From an uncultured Christensenella sp. (lineage in GTDB: Bacteria > Bacillota > Clostridia > Christensenellales > CAG-917), in NCBI GenBank assembly GCA_910577815.1, contig CAJTNO010000002.1, forward strand, positions 124,001 through 188,000: 64,000 bases of DNA, in the 5' to 3' direction. The notes below the pieces were generated by a model, which did no database searches, had not been told where the DNA came from, and was given only the letters and a program-made list of their open reading frames with translations. A program made the translations under genes and the position numbers. This document shows, piece after piece, positions 34,317 to 42,625 of the stretch; within the stretch, counting starts at the first letter, position 1; every line of letters begins with the position of its first letter.

Positions 34317-35840
34317 TTATCCGCCGTATTCCTCTTGCAGCTTAAGTATATCAATCTTACTCATTCTCGTACGCGGCAGCTCGCTAAGACAAACAACCGA
34401 ATTGGGCACGTTCCAATGCGACATACGCTTAGCTATATGCCTCACCGCCTCGCGCTTCTGAGCCTCGCTAAGACTGCCCTCCACTATCAGCCTTATAAAC
34501 GGCTTTCCGTCACAGCGATATTCGACCGCGGCGCACTCGTTTATAAAATCAAGCTCGCGTGCAACGCGCTCTATCTCCGACGGAAATACGTTCATACCCG
34601 AAATCTTTATAAGCCTCTTTTTTCTGCCCATAAAGTACAGTCTGCCTTCCGCGTCGGTCTTAAATAAATCGCCTGTTCGCACCCAGCTTTCTCCGTCAAC
34701 GGTTACGATAGTGTTAGCCGTGGCTTCTTCATCGTCTAAATACCCGCTTAAAATCTGTTCTCCTGCTACAATCAGCTCCCCCACCTCTCCCACGGGCAGC
34801 TCGTTAAGCGTTTCGTCTGCTACGCGCGCGCGTACGTTCAATATAGGAGTGCCGACCGAACCGTCCGCATAATCGCCTATCTTTGTAAGCGTACACACCG
34901 TAACGGTCTCGGAAAGTCCGTACCCCGGCGACAGCACGCCCTTTGCCCCGCATTCCTTCATTCTCTCGGAAAACCTCGTCACAAGCTCTCCGCTTACGGC
35001 GTCGCCTCCGACATAAACGTCCTCGAGGCTCGAAATGCTTTCACCCGAAAAATCGGGGCTGTCCAAGAGCTTGGATATCATTCTCGGCACGGCAAGCATC
35101 GTGGTTATTCTATTTTTTGCAATTACTTTAATAGTTTGTTTAACCTTAAAGCGCGGCATAAGCACAACCGACATATTTGCGCAAAGAGAGGCGTGAACGC
35201 CCACGCATAAGCCGAAGCCGTGAAACATAGGCAAAACCACAAGCATACGGTTATTCTCGTTAAACTTATCTCCCAGATAGTTTAACAGATTGCCCGCCAT
35301 TGCATTACTGGCTCTTGAGGAAAGCACTATGGTTTTAGGCACTCCCGAGGTGCCGCCCGACTGCATATAAAAAACGGGCTCCTCTCCGTCGCCTTTATAC
35401 GGAATAAAGCTGACGGGACGGGGCAGACCGATATACGAATAAATCAAATATGAGCAAAATATACGCTTCGCGCCGCCGCAGCGTGCGGAAAAAGCGGAGC
35501 GGTTTATATCCGATAAAAAAACCGCCTTCGGCTTTTGCTTTACGACAGCCGCCTCAAACTCGTCCGCAGACAGCAGCGGATGTATCATAGACGCTATCGC
35601 GCCTATACGCGAAATTGCGTACGTCGCCACAACGCTCTGAACGATGTTTGGCAGTGCAAGCATTACTACGTCGCCCGCCCTGATTCCGAGAGCATACAAT
35701 CCGCCCGCTACTCTGTCTACTTCCTTGAAAAAGCGCGGAAAATTCATTTTTCCGCCTCCGCGCGCAACCGCAAGCGTATCGCCCTTCTGATGATACGTTT
35801 TCATAAAGTCGTATAAAGACTGGTGTATGTCGAATTGCAT
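34317..35840 (-). CDS. AMP-binding acyl-CoA ligase
   Basis: 507 residues of the ANL superfamily, activating a carboxylic acid as acyl-AMP and then thioester. P-loop MQSGGTSGVPKTIVLS, GYGLSETVTV, WVRTGDLFKTDAEG, MGRKKRLIKISGMNVFPSE and the C-terminal catalytic lysine in RTRMSKIDIL. ATG 35840 is chosen because the longer frame (to 35888) runs over a good promoter. The substrate acid is unknown; medium- or long-chain fatty acids are the usual guess. Monocistronic; leaderless mRNA likely. Confidence 0.9.
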   Translation of the reverse strand: MQFDIHQSLYDFMKTYHQKGDTLAVARGGGKMNFPRFFKEVDRVAGGLYALGIRAGDVVMLALPNIVQSVVATYAISRIGAIASMIHPLLSADEFEAAVVKQKPKAVFLSDINRSAFSARCGGAKRIFCSYLIYSYIGLPRPVSFIPYKGDGEEPVFYMQSGGTSGVPKTIVLSSRASNAMAGNLLNYLGDKFNENNRMLVVLPMFHGFGLCVGVHASLCANMSVVLMPRFKVKQTIKVIAKNRITTMLAVPRMISKLLDSPDFSGESISSLEDVYVGGDAVSGELVTRFSERMKECGAKGVLSPGYGLSETVTVCTLTKIGDYADGSVGTPILNVRARVADETLNELPVGEVGELIVAGEQILSGYLDDEEATANTIVTVDGESWVRTGDLFKTDAEGRLYFMGRKKRLIKISGMNVFPSEIERVARELDFINECAAVEYRCDGKPFIRLIVEGSLSEAQKREAVRHIAKRMSHWNVPNSVVCLSELPRTRMSKIDILKLQEEYGG

Positions 35841-35846
35841 AATAGT

Positions 35847-35875
35847 ATTATAATTTACAAAAATAGCACCGTCAA
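35847..35875 (-). promoter_or_regulatory. Acyl-CoA ligase promoter (leaderless)
   Basis: Minus strand TTGACG (35870-35875), 17 bp, consensus TATAAT (35847-35852), six nt, then ATG 35840. No ribosome site. This decides the start codon. Confidence 0.75.
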
Positions 35876-35978
35876 ACGCTTTTGACACAAACGGAAATTT
35901 TTAGATTTTTCTCGCGCGACGTACAGGCACCTTACTGATAATACAAGCTAAAAAAATACTAAAATTTGAATTTTGCAG

Positions 35979-36008
35979 GTATAAGCCGCAGGTATGCCGT
36001 CAATAATC
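35979..36008 (+). promoter_or_regulatory. Candidate forespore (sigma-F/G type) promoter of the M23 gene
   Basis: GTATA (35979-35983), 15 bp, GTCAATAATC (35999-36008), compared with the known forespore pattern GYATA-15/16-GGnnAnAnTw; the second G of the -10 is not matched. The leader to ATG 36031 would be about 15 nt and holds GGAGGTG. Confidence 0.45.
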
Positions 36009-36030
36009 AAGTCATCTTGGAGGTGCTAAT

Positions 36031-36678
36031 ATGAGCAAATTTTCAGTTGCAGCCAAACGCTTCGGCGGATTTATGAAACGCAACGCATTCTATTTTTTAA
36101 TTGTCCTTTGTATCGCATCGGTAGCTACGGTCATTGCACTTGCGGTTACCCACAACAGCGGAAATCCCGATTCCGGCTTTAACAGCGGCGACGAACCCGC
36201 AGTCAAGCCCGACGATAAAGACCCCGTAAAGCCAAATCCCGATGACGAAAAACCGCCTGTAAAACAGCTTACCTTTATCTCTCCCTGCAACGGCACGGTA
36301 ACTCACGAATTTGACCTTGGACTTGTATTCAATCAGTCTATGGGACAGTGGGAAACGCACAGCGCGCTTGACTTCACATCAGAGGACCTCAAGGTGTTTG
36401 CGTCTGCGGACGGAAAGATAAAAAAGATAGGACACAACAATCTTGACGGAAACTATATCATAGTCGAACACGAGGAAGGCTATACCACAAAGTATATGTC
36501 GCTCGACACAATCGAAGGCATCAACGAGGGCGACGCGGTAAAGCAGGGACAGCTTATCGGAAAGATGTCCGACACTCAGGGCGCAGAATCCTTGAAGGGC
36601 GCGCACCTGCACTTCGAAATGCTTAAGGACGGAAAGACCGTCAATCCCCTTGAAGTACTCGTTCTCGACGAAAAATAA
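36031..36678 (+). CDS. Membrane-anchored M23 (LytM) peptidase, SpoIIQ-like
   Basis: 215 residues: short cytoplasmic N-terminus, one membrane helix (about 20-40), a Pro/Asp/Lys-rich linker, then an M23 domain with THSALDF (H-x3-D zinc ligands) and HLHFEM (HxH), so the zinc site looks intact. Length and layout match SpoIIQ, the forespore protein that joins SpoIIIAH across the engulfing membranes; clostridial SpoIIQ usually keeps the zinc site. The forespore-type promoter supports this. A general wall endopeptidase is the alternative. Confidence 0.82.
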   Translation: MSKFSVAAKRFGGFMKRNAFYFLIVLCIASVATVIALAVTHNSGNPDSGFNSGDEPAVKPDDKDPVKPNPDDEKPPVKQLTFISPCNGTVTHEFDLGLVFNQSMGQWETHSALDFTSEDLKVFASADGKIKKIGHNNLDGNYIIVEHEEGYTTKYMSLDTIEGINEGDAVKQGQLIGKMSDTQGAESLKGAHLHFEMLKDGKTVNPLEVLVLDEK

Positions 36679-36726
36679 TTAAATAATACAGAATTCACTT
36701 CAGAAGAATATAATCTCCCCCTTAGT

Positions 36727-36755
36727 AAAAGCCGAACTCAAAGAGTTCGGCTTTT
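36727..36755. terminator. Bidirectional terminator
   Basis: 13-bp perfect stem 36727-36739 / 36743-36755 with a 3-nt loop, ending the M23 gene (plus) and the HAD gene (minus). Confidence 0.9.
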
Positions 36756-36806
36756 GCATATACAAAATAATAATAAATAATTGTTTTCAGGTCATAATAC
36801 GCGCAT

Positions 36807-37595
36807 TCAGTCGGTAAGCATAGGGATAATATCCTTGACCTTATCCAGGATATAGTCGGGCTTGACCTTGGATTTAGGAAGCATATCCGCGGTAGTTTCT
36901 CCCGAAAGCACGAGAATGGACACAAAGCCGCAGTTTTTACCGAAGGCAACGTCCGTATAGAGCCTGTCCCCTACCATTGCGATTTTTTTGGCGGGCAGAT
37001 TGTATTTGCTTGCCAGCCTCTGCCCTGCCGTCTTGTGCGGCTTGCCCATAATAAGGTCGGGCATTCTGCCGACGGTAAGTCTAATCATTTCCAAAAACGA
37101 ACCCACGTCGGGCATAGGACACTCGGGAGCGGGACAGAAATAATCGGGATGAGTAGCAATATAAGGCACGCCTTCGTTTATAAATTTGCAGAATTTATAA
37201 AGCTTGTCGTAGTTAAGCGAGGTATCGAAGCCAACGACGCACACGTCGGGCTTATCGTCTACAAGCCCTATTCCGTAAAGCTCGAATTCGTTGCGGAGCC
37301 TGTCGTTGCCAAGCAGATACACGCGGCTTCCGCGGTAATTGTCTAAAATATGCTCGCAGGTGACCTGTCCGCTCGTATAAATTTCATCGGAATAAGTCCT
37401 GAGTCCCAGATTATTCAGCCTCGCAATATAATCTGTATGCATACGCGAGCTGTTGTTTGTAAAAAAGCAAATACGCTTGCCCATTTTGCGCAAAGCGTTG
37501 ATAGCTTCAAACGAACCCTCTATTTCCTCATCGCCGATGTAGACGGTGCCGTCGAGGTCAAATACAAATAATTCAACGTCCTTGATATTTTTCAT
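36807..37595 (-). CDS. HAD-IIA sugar-phosphate phosphatase, AraL/NagD-like
   Basis: 262 residues. Motif I FVFDLDGTVYIGDEE (near 12), motif II FFTNNSSR, cap insertion, motif III KPHKTAGQRL and motif IV GDRLYTDVAFGKNCG: a full set of HAD catalytic residues. The family dephosphorylates sugar phosphates, phosphoglycolate or pNPP. It lies 27 bp after an AraM-like gene on the same strand, the same pairing as araL-araM in Bacillus subtilis, but no arabinose genes are nearby. AAAGGAC precedes ATG 37595. Confidence 0.9.
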   Translation of the reverse strand: MKNIKDVELFVFDLDGTVYIGDEEIEGSFEAINALRKMGKRICFFTNNSSRMHTDYIARLNNLGLRTYSDEIYTSGQVTCEHILDNYRGSRVYLLGNDRLRNEFELYGIGLVDDKPDVCVVGFDTSLNYDKLYKFCKFINEGVPYIATHPDYFCPAPECPMPDVGSFLEMIRLTVGRMPDLIMGKPHKTAGQRLASKYNLPAKKIAMVGDRLYTDVAFGKNCGFVSILVLSGETTADMLPKSKVKPDYILDKVKDIIPMLTD

Positions 37596-37622
37596 CTTAA
37601 GTCCTTTTTAACGTAATACATC

Positions 37623-38717
37623 TTAAAGTATACCCGAAGCGTAAGCAAAGCCAAGCAGATTATCGCTTTTATACCCTGCCAATGACAGACTGTCCGTAAG
37701 ATTTTTGCAGGTTATTTCGCCCTTGAGCCAATAACCCGCGTCGGGATAAAGCCTGCGCCAGAACCTCTGAGATTTGTGAAAATCTATAGAGCCGAGCTTA
37801 TCCAAAAGGTCGGTGCGATACTCGCCTAAGATATAACTAATTCTAAAATAACTGTTTGTATCAAAAAAGTCAACGCTTTTAGCGCGGTTATCCAAAAGCT
37901 CGAGCTGCGAAAGCTTATCCGCGGCAACCTCGCGGCAGGCGGGAGGCATAGCGTCGATGGACGGCGCGCCGAGAAAGGAGGAATAAAACGCCGTAATGCA
38001 AGCGCTTGCCAGAAATTTATACTCTCCTATGAGCCTCGGCGTCTGCCCTCTTTTAAGCGCGTCGGCATAGAGTATCTCCGACATAAGCTGCGCGCTGTCC
38101 TCCTTGAAGTCGGCGGAGATTTCAAGCAAGGCGTAGGCAAGCTCGGAAAGCGAGCATATCTCCTGCGGATTTTTAAGCTCCTCCGCATTTACCGCCAGCA
38201 CCTTTCTTGCGAAAAGGTTTTCAAACACCCTGAGCGGCTGAGAAAAAATTATTCCGTATCCCGCCGCCTTACACTCAAACGGACAGTTAAACAGCACGTT
38301 TTCATCTATAAAAACCGTTTTCGGCTTGATATCGCACATAACGGAATCCGTGGACGGTGCGGTTAAATACATAGACCAGTCCACGTCGAGAAGCCGCGCA
38401 AGCTTTTTTGCATACATTGCGGCGGTACCCGCGCCTATCGCAAATATGTGGCGCACGAATTCGGGAACTACAAAGCTCTTTACCTCCGCCTCTCTCCTGA
38501 GCGAGGAAACCGCCTGCACAAATACTCTGTAACCGCTTGTCTTAAACTCGTGTATTATGTCCTCAGCAAGCTCGGTCAGATTTCTGTCGTATATAATACA
38601 AACCGCACCCTCGGCGAGAGTGTGGGCAAAATACGGGGTTATCTCTCCTATAAGGTCGCGCCCGATTACCACTTCCGTTCCCGCAAGAGTGCGTTTAATA
38701 TATTGCAAGCTGTCCAT
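37623..38717 (-). CDS. AraM / glycerol-1-phosphate dehydrogenase-like protein, metal ligands missing
   Basis: 364 residues. The N-terminal Rossmann-like half has HIFAIGAGTAAMYAKKLA, with TAPSTDSVM and KPKTVFIDENVLFNCP following, in the order of iron-containing alcohol dehydrogenase / G1P dehydrogenase proteins. The usual metal ligands are not found: AGYGD is AGYGI, and the SGxEHxxSH helix has no histidine (LGAPSIDAMPPACREVAAD stands there). NAD-linked dehydrogenase activity is therefore doubtful. GGAAGGA precedes ATG 38717. Fold call moderate; function unknown. Confidence 0.65.
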   Translation of the reverse strand: MDSLQYIKRTLAGTEVVIGRDLIGEITPYFAHTLAEGAVCIIYDRNLTELAEDIIHEFKTSGYRVFVQAVSSLRREAEVKSFVVPEFVRHIFAIGAGTAAMYAKKLARLLDVDWSMYLTAPSTDSVMCDIKPKTVFIDENVLFNCPFECKAAGYGIIFSQPLRVFENLFARKVLAVNAEELKNPQEICSLSELAYALLEISADFKEDSAQLMSEILYADALKRGQTPRLIGEYKFLASACITAFYSSFLGAPSIDAMPPACREVAADKLSQLELLDNRAKSVDFFDTNSYFRISYILGEYRTDLLDKLGSIDFHKSQRFWRRLYPDAGYWLKGEITCKNLTDSLSLAGYKSDNLLGFAYASGIL

Positions 38718-38786
38718 ATTATAACCGTCCTTCCGCTCTGCGCATTTTCCTTGTCACTATCAGGTCAATGCCCCGCGCGTTTAGTA

Positions 38787-38834
38787 ATACAAACATAACA
38801 CCGTTTGTATATACGGTTTTCGGATGTTTTGCAA
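38787..38834 (-). promoter_or_regulatory. Promoter with overlapping operator-like palindrome upstream of the AraM-like gene
   Basis: Minus strand TTGCAA (38829-38834), 17 bp, TATACA (38806-38811). An 8-bp perfect inverted repeat ATACAAAC / GTTTGTAT (38787-38794 with 38803-38810) overlaps the -10, as repressor sites often do. Confidence 0.4.
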
Positions 38835-38862
38835 AAATTTTAAGTTTTGTGTCGAATTTAAA

Positions 38863-39171
38863 TTATTTTTTGATATACGTCTTGCACTTGGTAGCAAACG
38901 GCACGTCTCTTACGTCTATCTGCTCGTTGGCGCAAAGACCGCTGTTGTTAAAAGCACACTCGGACGCCGAGCATTGCACAAGCGATTCCAAATCGTTTTC
39001 ATATACGTCGTTGCCCGCCTCTACATCCGCAAAGTTCTGAGCAAGCGCTCCGCCCTCGCGCTTGATTCTGCTCACGCATTTAGCGCTCTCGCTGATTGAT
39101 ATGACTCCCGCAAAGCACTTGCCCTTGAGGTTATGCTCGCAGTTCGAAGTAGCACAGTTGATTTGTTTCAT
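38863..39171 (-). CDS. Protein with two DUF1540 domains
   Basis: 102 residues with two short Cys-rich repeats: CATSNCEHNLKGKCFAG near residues 6-22 and CSASECAFNNSGLCANE near 67-83, each followed by a later single Cys (C-x4-C-x7-C...C). Such modules probably bind a metal, and the family is largely restricted to Clostridia. GGAGG precedes ATG 39171. Function unknown. Confidence 0.9.
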   Translation of the reverse strand: MKQINCATSNCEHNLKGKCFAGVISISESAKCVSRIKREGGALAQNFADVEAGNDVYENDLESLVQCSASECAFNNSGLCANEQIDVRDVPFATKCKTYIKK

Positions 39172-39253
39172 AATACCTCCATACGCGCTCCCGCGCGTGT
39201 TTTTCTATTAGTATTACCAAAATGCTTTATTTCTACACAGCGGCAAGTTTTCA

Positions 39254-39282
39254 TTGAAATTTATGGTTTGATATGTTAAAAT
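39254..39282 (+). promoter_or_regulatory. Promoter of rplI-trmN6-rsmI
   Basis: TTGAAA (39254-39259), 17 bp, TAAAAT (39277-39282); the -10 is 28 nt before ATG 39311, which has AAGGAG. Confidence 0.7.
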
Positions 39283-39310
39283 ATCATAAATAAACGCATA
39301 AGGAGTTCGT

Positions 39311-39757
39311 ATGAAGGTCATTCTTTTAAAAGACGTCAGAGGTAGCGGAAAGAAAGGCGAAGTTGTGGAGGTAAACGACGGCTACGCCCGCAACTTTTTA
39401 ATAAAAAAAGGTCTTGCACAGGAAGGCACCGCGCAGAACGTACACGTACTCGAGCAACGCAAAAAGGCGCAGGAGGCTAAAATCGCGCAGGAGCGCGCCG
39501 AAGCCAAGGAGCTTGCAGGCAAGCTTAAGGACCTGACGGTGACGGTAAGCGCAAAGGGCGGCGACAACGGCGGAAAGATGTTCGGCTCGGTCACAAGCGA
39601 AATGATAAGCTCCGCGCTTGCGCACGAGGGCTATACTGTGGACAAAAAGAAGATTGAAATAAAGGAAAGCATAAGAGATTTCGGCACTTTTGAAGTTACG
39701 CTTCGCCTTTACTCCGAGGTTACTCAGACCTTGAAAATAAACGTAGTAAGAGCCTGA
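39311..39757 (+). CDS. rplI: 50S ribosomal protein L9
   Basis: 148 residues, full length. N-terminal rRNA-binding domain with MKVILLKDVRGSGKKGE and VNDGYARNFLIKKGLA, long connecting helix (EQRKKAQEAKIAQERAEAKE), C-terminal domain with GGKMFGSVTS. First gene of a three-gene RNA/ribosome operon; the next start is 1 nt past its stop. Confidence 0.98.
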   Translation: MKVILLKDVRGSGKKGEVVEVNDGYARNFLIKKGLAQEGTAQNVHVLEQRKKAQEAKIAQERAEAKELAGKLKDLTVTVSAKGGDNGGKMFGSVTSEMISSALAHEGYTVDKKKIEIKESIRDFGTFEVTLRLYSEVTQTLKINVVRA

Positions 39758-39758
39758 T

Positions 39759-40460
39759 ATGTCCGAATATCTTACGGATTTAGGCATAAAGGACTATAAG
39801 CTTATACAGGACACCGACGACTACGCATTTTCGCAGGACTCGGTGTTTCTTGCAAATATGGCAAAGCTTTGCGGCAAGGACAGCGTACTCGATTTAGGCT
39901 GCGGCAGCGGAATACTCGCAACGCTCGCGCTCATTAAAAAGGGCGTTAAAAAAGCAGTGGGTATAGAAATCAAGGAGACCGCCTGCGATATGGCGCGCCG
40001 AAGCGCCGAAATGAACGGCTTGGATTTTGAGGTGGTAAACTGCGACGTAAAGAATATAGCCTCGCAGATTCGCGCCGAGAGCTTCGACAAGGTTTTATGT
40101 AATCCGCCCTATTTCTCCGCATCTTCGCCTGCCGCCAAGGATGGCAAGGGACAGGCAAGAAGCGAAAGCACCGCAACGCTCGAGGACTTTATACACGCCG
40201 CGGGATATTCGCTTAAATTCGGCGGAGACCTTTGGATAGTGATAAAAACTACTCGACTGCAAAAGCTGTTTTCCGCGCTTGAGCGCAACAATCTGGCGGC
40301 AAAGGAAATGATACTGATATACCCCAAGCTGTCGCGAGGAGCGGACTGCGCAATAGTAAGCGCGCGCAAGGGCGGCAAGGAAGGGCTTATAACAAGCACG
40401 TTTATAGCTCAAAACGAGGACGGAACATTTACCGACGAATACAACGCACTTTATAATTGA
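39759..40460 (+). CDS. TrmN6-type tRNA1(Val) adenine-N6 methyltransferase
   Basis: 233 residues. SAM motif SVLDLGCGSGILATL and the amino-methyltransferase motif NPPYF (after KVLCN), typical of YfiC/TrmN6 enzymes that methylate A37 of tRNA1(Val). The N-terminus IKDYKLIQDTDDYAFSQDSVFLA is characteristic of the Gram-positive form. Located between rplI and rsmI. Confidence 0.92.
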   Translation: MSEYLTDLGIKDYKLIQDTDDYAFSQDSVFLANMAKLCGKDSVLDLGCGSGILATLALIKKGVKKAVGIEIKETACDMARRSAEMNGLDFEVVNCDVKNIASQIRAESFDKVLCNPPYFSASSPAAKDGKGQARSESTATLEDFIHAAGYSLKFGGDLWIVIKTTRLQKLFSALERNNLAAKEMILIYPKLSRGADCAIVSARKGGKEGLITSTFIAQNEDGTFTDEYNALYN

Positions 40461-40471
40461 CGGGACAAAAA

Positions 40472-41275
40472 ATGGCAAAGCTTTATATAGTAGGCACACC
40501 TATAGGAAATATGAAGGATATAACTCTGCGCGCGCTCGAAGCATTGAAAGGCGCGGACGTTATCGCCTGCGAGGACACACGGCATTCTCTGCCGCTGCTG
40601 TCGCATTACGACATCCGCGCAAAGCTTATAGCCTATCATAAATTTAATGAAAGCGAGTGCAGCGACAGAATAATAGAGCTTATCGCAAGCGGACAAAACG
40701 TAGCGCTTATAACCGACGCGGGAATGCCCTCCATAAGCGACCCGGGCGCGGAACTTATCTCGAAATGCCGCGCGCAGGGAGTGGAGCTTGAGCTTGTACC
40801 CGGACCGACAGCGGTCGCAAGCGCGATTACTTTGAGCGGACTAAAGGCAAGCGGATTTACATTCTTAGGGTTTTTACCCGAGAAAAATACGGATAAACGT
40901 TCGATTTTGTCAAAAGCCGCGTCGGCTGGACTTCCCATAGTCATTTATGTTGCGCCGCACGATTTGACAAAAACAGCGCGCCTGTTGTTTGAAGTCTTGG
41001 GCGACAGAACCGTTCACGTCGTAAGAGAAATAACAAAAATGTACGAGAGCGTAACCACAACCACCCTATCCGACTTTAAATGCGAGGAACGCGGTGAAAT
41101 GGTTATGATAATAGAGTCGGCGGTATCCGAAAATCCTCTTAACGCATTGACCGTGAAAGGTCATCTCGAGCATTACATATCGCTCGGTATGGACAAAAAG
41201 GAAGCGGTAAAGCAGGTTGCTCACGACCGCGGTCTGCCAAAAAACGATGTATATCAGCAAGCTGTAGAGCTTTAA
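40472..41275 (+). CDS. rsmI: 16S rRNA (cytidine1402-2'-O)-methyltransferase RsmI
   Basis: 267 residues from ATG 40472 (an in-frame TTG at 40457 overlaps the previous stop). Tetrapyrrole-methylase fold with LYIVGTPIGNMKDITLRAL, ACEDTRHSLPLL, ISDPGAELISKC and VPGPTAVASAI. It 2'-O-methylates C1402 in the decoding centre. Follows the tRNA methyltransferase closely, so co-transcription is likely. Confidence 0.96.
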   Translation: MAKLYIVGTPIGNMKDITLRALEALKGADVIACEDTRHSLPLLSHYDIRAKLIAYHKFNESECSDRIIELIASGQNVALITDAGMPSISDPGAELISKCRAQGVELELVPGPTAVASAITLSGLKASGFTFLGFLPEKNTDKRSILSKAASAGLPIVIYVAPHDLTKTARLLFEVLGDRTVHVVREITKMYESVTTTTLSDFKCEERGEMVMIIESAVSENPLNALTVKGHLEHYISLGMDKKEAVKQVAHDRGLPKNDVYQQAVEL

Positions 41276-41295
41276 GCATATTAAAGGAGCAAAAT

Positions 41296-41955
41296 ATGAA
41301 GAAAACGGCAATTTTAGCATTTATTTTGATTGCAATCCTTTCCTGCACTATGGTCGCGTGCAACAAAAACGGAGAGGTGCAACCAAACAGTATACAGGCA
41401 AGCTTCGAGCTTTCGGAAGATGACGGACTGAATAATTTTTCTCTGCGCAGAGGCATAGTATTCGCACACAAGATTTCCGAGCTTAAAAGAATAGACGGAA
41501 TAGAAGCAGACTGGAGCGCCGCAAACGACGGAAGTGTACAAATATCCGTTAAGAATATCAGCTCAAATCTTTCGGCAGTGCTTGCCGCTATCGGCAGTAT
41601 GCCCGAGTTGGAATTTAAACTTGAAAACAGCGCGTCCGCCCCTGCCGTATTTAAAGGCAAGGATAACGTAAAGTCTATATCAGTATCTCAGGGAAGCCTG
41701 ACAAATCCAACCATTCAAATAGAGCTTACATCCAAGGGAATAGATACGATAAGCAATTATCTTAACAGACAGCTATATCTGTTTGTCGGAAACGAATTTT
41801 GTATAAGCGCAAAATCGGAAACGCTTACAAACGGCAATATGCTTTATATTTCTACAAATTCAGAGCTTATCGCTGCCGAAACTCTTGCCGCAAAGCTCAA
41901 TGTCGGAGCGTTCGGATTAGGTATAAAGAATATGTCTATTCAGTATGCAGGCTGA
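41296..41955 (+). CDS. Lipoprotein resembling the SecD periplasmic (P1) domain
   Basis: 219 residues. Lipoprotein signal peptide ending TMVAC (C22). The mature part follows the order of the SecD first extracytoplasmic domain: IGSMPELEFKL (SecD has IG..A.LEFR), NPTIQIELTSKGIDTISNYL, LYLFVGNEFCISA (SecD LAI.LDG.V.SAP) and SNSELIAAETLAAKLNVGAFGLGI-type end (SecD eA..LA..L..GALP). No SecD membrane helices are present. AAAGGAG precedes ATG 41296. It could assist late steps of export, or be an unrelated use of the fold; the similarity was judged by eye. Confidence 0.6.
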   Translation: MKKTAILAFILIAILSCTMVACNKNGEVQPNSIQASFELSEDDGLNNFSLRRGIVFAHKISELKRIDGIEADWSAANDGSVQISVKNISSNLSAVLAAIGSMPELEFKLENSASAPAVFKGKDNVKSISVSQGSLTNPTIQIELTSKGIDTISNYLNRQLYLFVGNEFCISAKSETLTNGNMLYISTNSELIAAETLAAKLNVGAFGLGIKNMSIQYAG

Positions 41956-41971
41956 AATATTAACTCAACTT

Positions 41972-42000
41972 AAAAGGGAGCGATGATATCGCTCCCTTTT
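41972..42000. terminator. Bidirectional terminator
   Basis: 13-bp perfect stem 41972-41984 / 41988-42000, GAT loop, T-rich on both strands. It ends the lipoprotein gene (plus) and reverse rubrerythrin (minus). Confidence 0.92.
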
Positions 42001-42019
42001 TTATGTAGATTTATAAAGC

Positions 42020-42565
42020 TTATTTGAAGTATCTGTTGAGAAGTCCTTCAAATGCCTTGCCGTGACGCGCCTCGTCGCGTGCCATCTCGTGCACAGTGTC
42101 GTGAATTGCGTCAAGACCTTCTTCCTTAGCGCGCTTTGCAAGCTGTGTCTTGCCTGCCGTTGCACCGTTTTCCGCCGCAACTCTCATCTCAAGGTTCTTC
42201 TTGGTGGAATCGGTTACGATTTCGCCGAGCATCTCGCAGAATTTAGCCGCGTGCTCAGCCTCCTCATAGGCAGCCTTCTCCCAATAAAGTCCGATTTCGG
42301 GATAACCCTCGCGGTGTGCAACTCTTGCCATTGCAAGATACATACCTACCTCGGTGCATTCGCCCTCAAAGTTAGCCTTAAGTCCGTCATAAATATCCTG
42401 CGGAACGCCCTTGCCTACTCCGATAACGTGCTCTGCCGCCCAGGACATCGCGCTTGCCTCTTGCACCTTGAATTTGCTTCCGTCAACACCGCACTGGGGG
42501 CATTTTACAGGAGCCGCGTCTCCTTCGTGAACGTAACCGCATACGGGACATACATATTTTGCCAT
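42020..42565 (-). CDS. Reverse rubrerythrin
   Basis: 181 residues with the rubredoxin domain at the N-terminus (CPVCGY at 6-11 and CPQCGV at 22-27) and a ferritin-like di-iron domain after it (EGECTEVGMYLAMARVAHREG, YEEAEHAAKFCEML, RDEARHGKAFEGLL). It reduces hydrogen peroxide and oxygen with NADH-derived electrons in anaerobes. GGAGAG precedes ATG 42565. It lies 60 bp downstream of the PerR-type regulator on the same strand and is presumably derepressed by peroxide. Confidence 0.95.
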   Translation of the reverse strand: MAKYVCPVCGYVHEGDAAPVKCPQCGVDGSKFKVQEASAMSWAAEHVIGVGKGVPQDIYDGLKANFEGECTEVGMYLAMARVAHREGYPEIGLYWEKAAYEEAEHAAKFCEMLGEIVTDSTKKNLEMRVAAENGATAGKTQLAKRAKEEGLDAIHDTVHEMARDEARHGKAFEGLLNRYFK

Positions 42566-42625
42566 AATTGCTCTCTCCTTTAAGTAAATGTTTTATTTTC
42601 CGTCGCTTTTGCGACAAAATTCATT

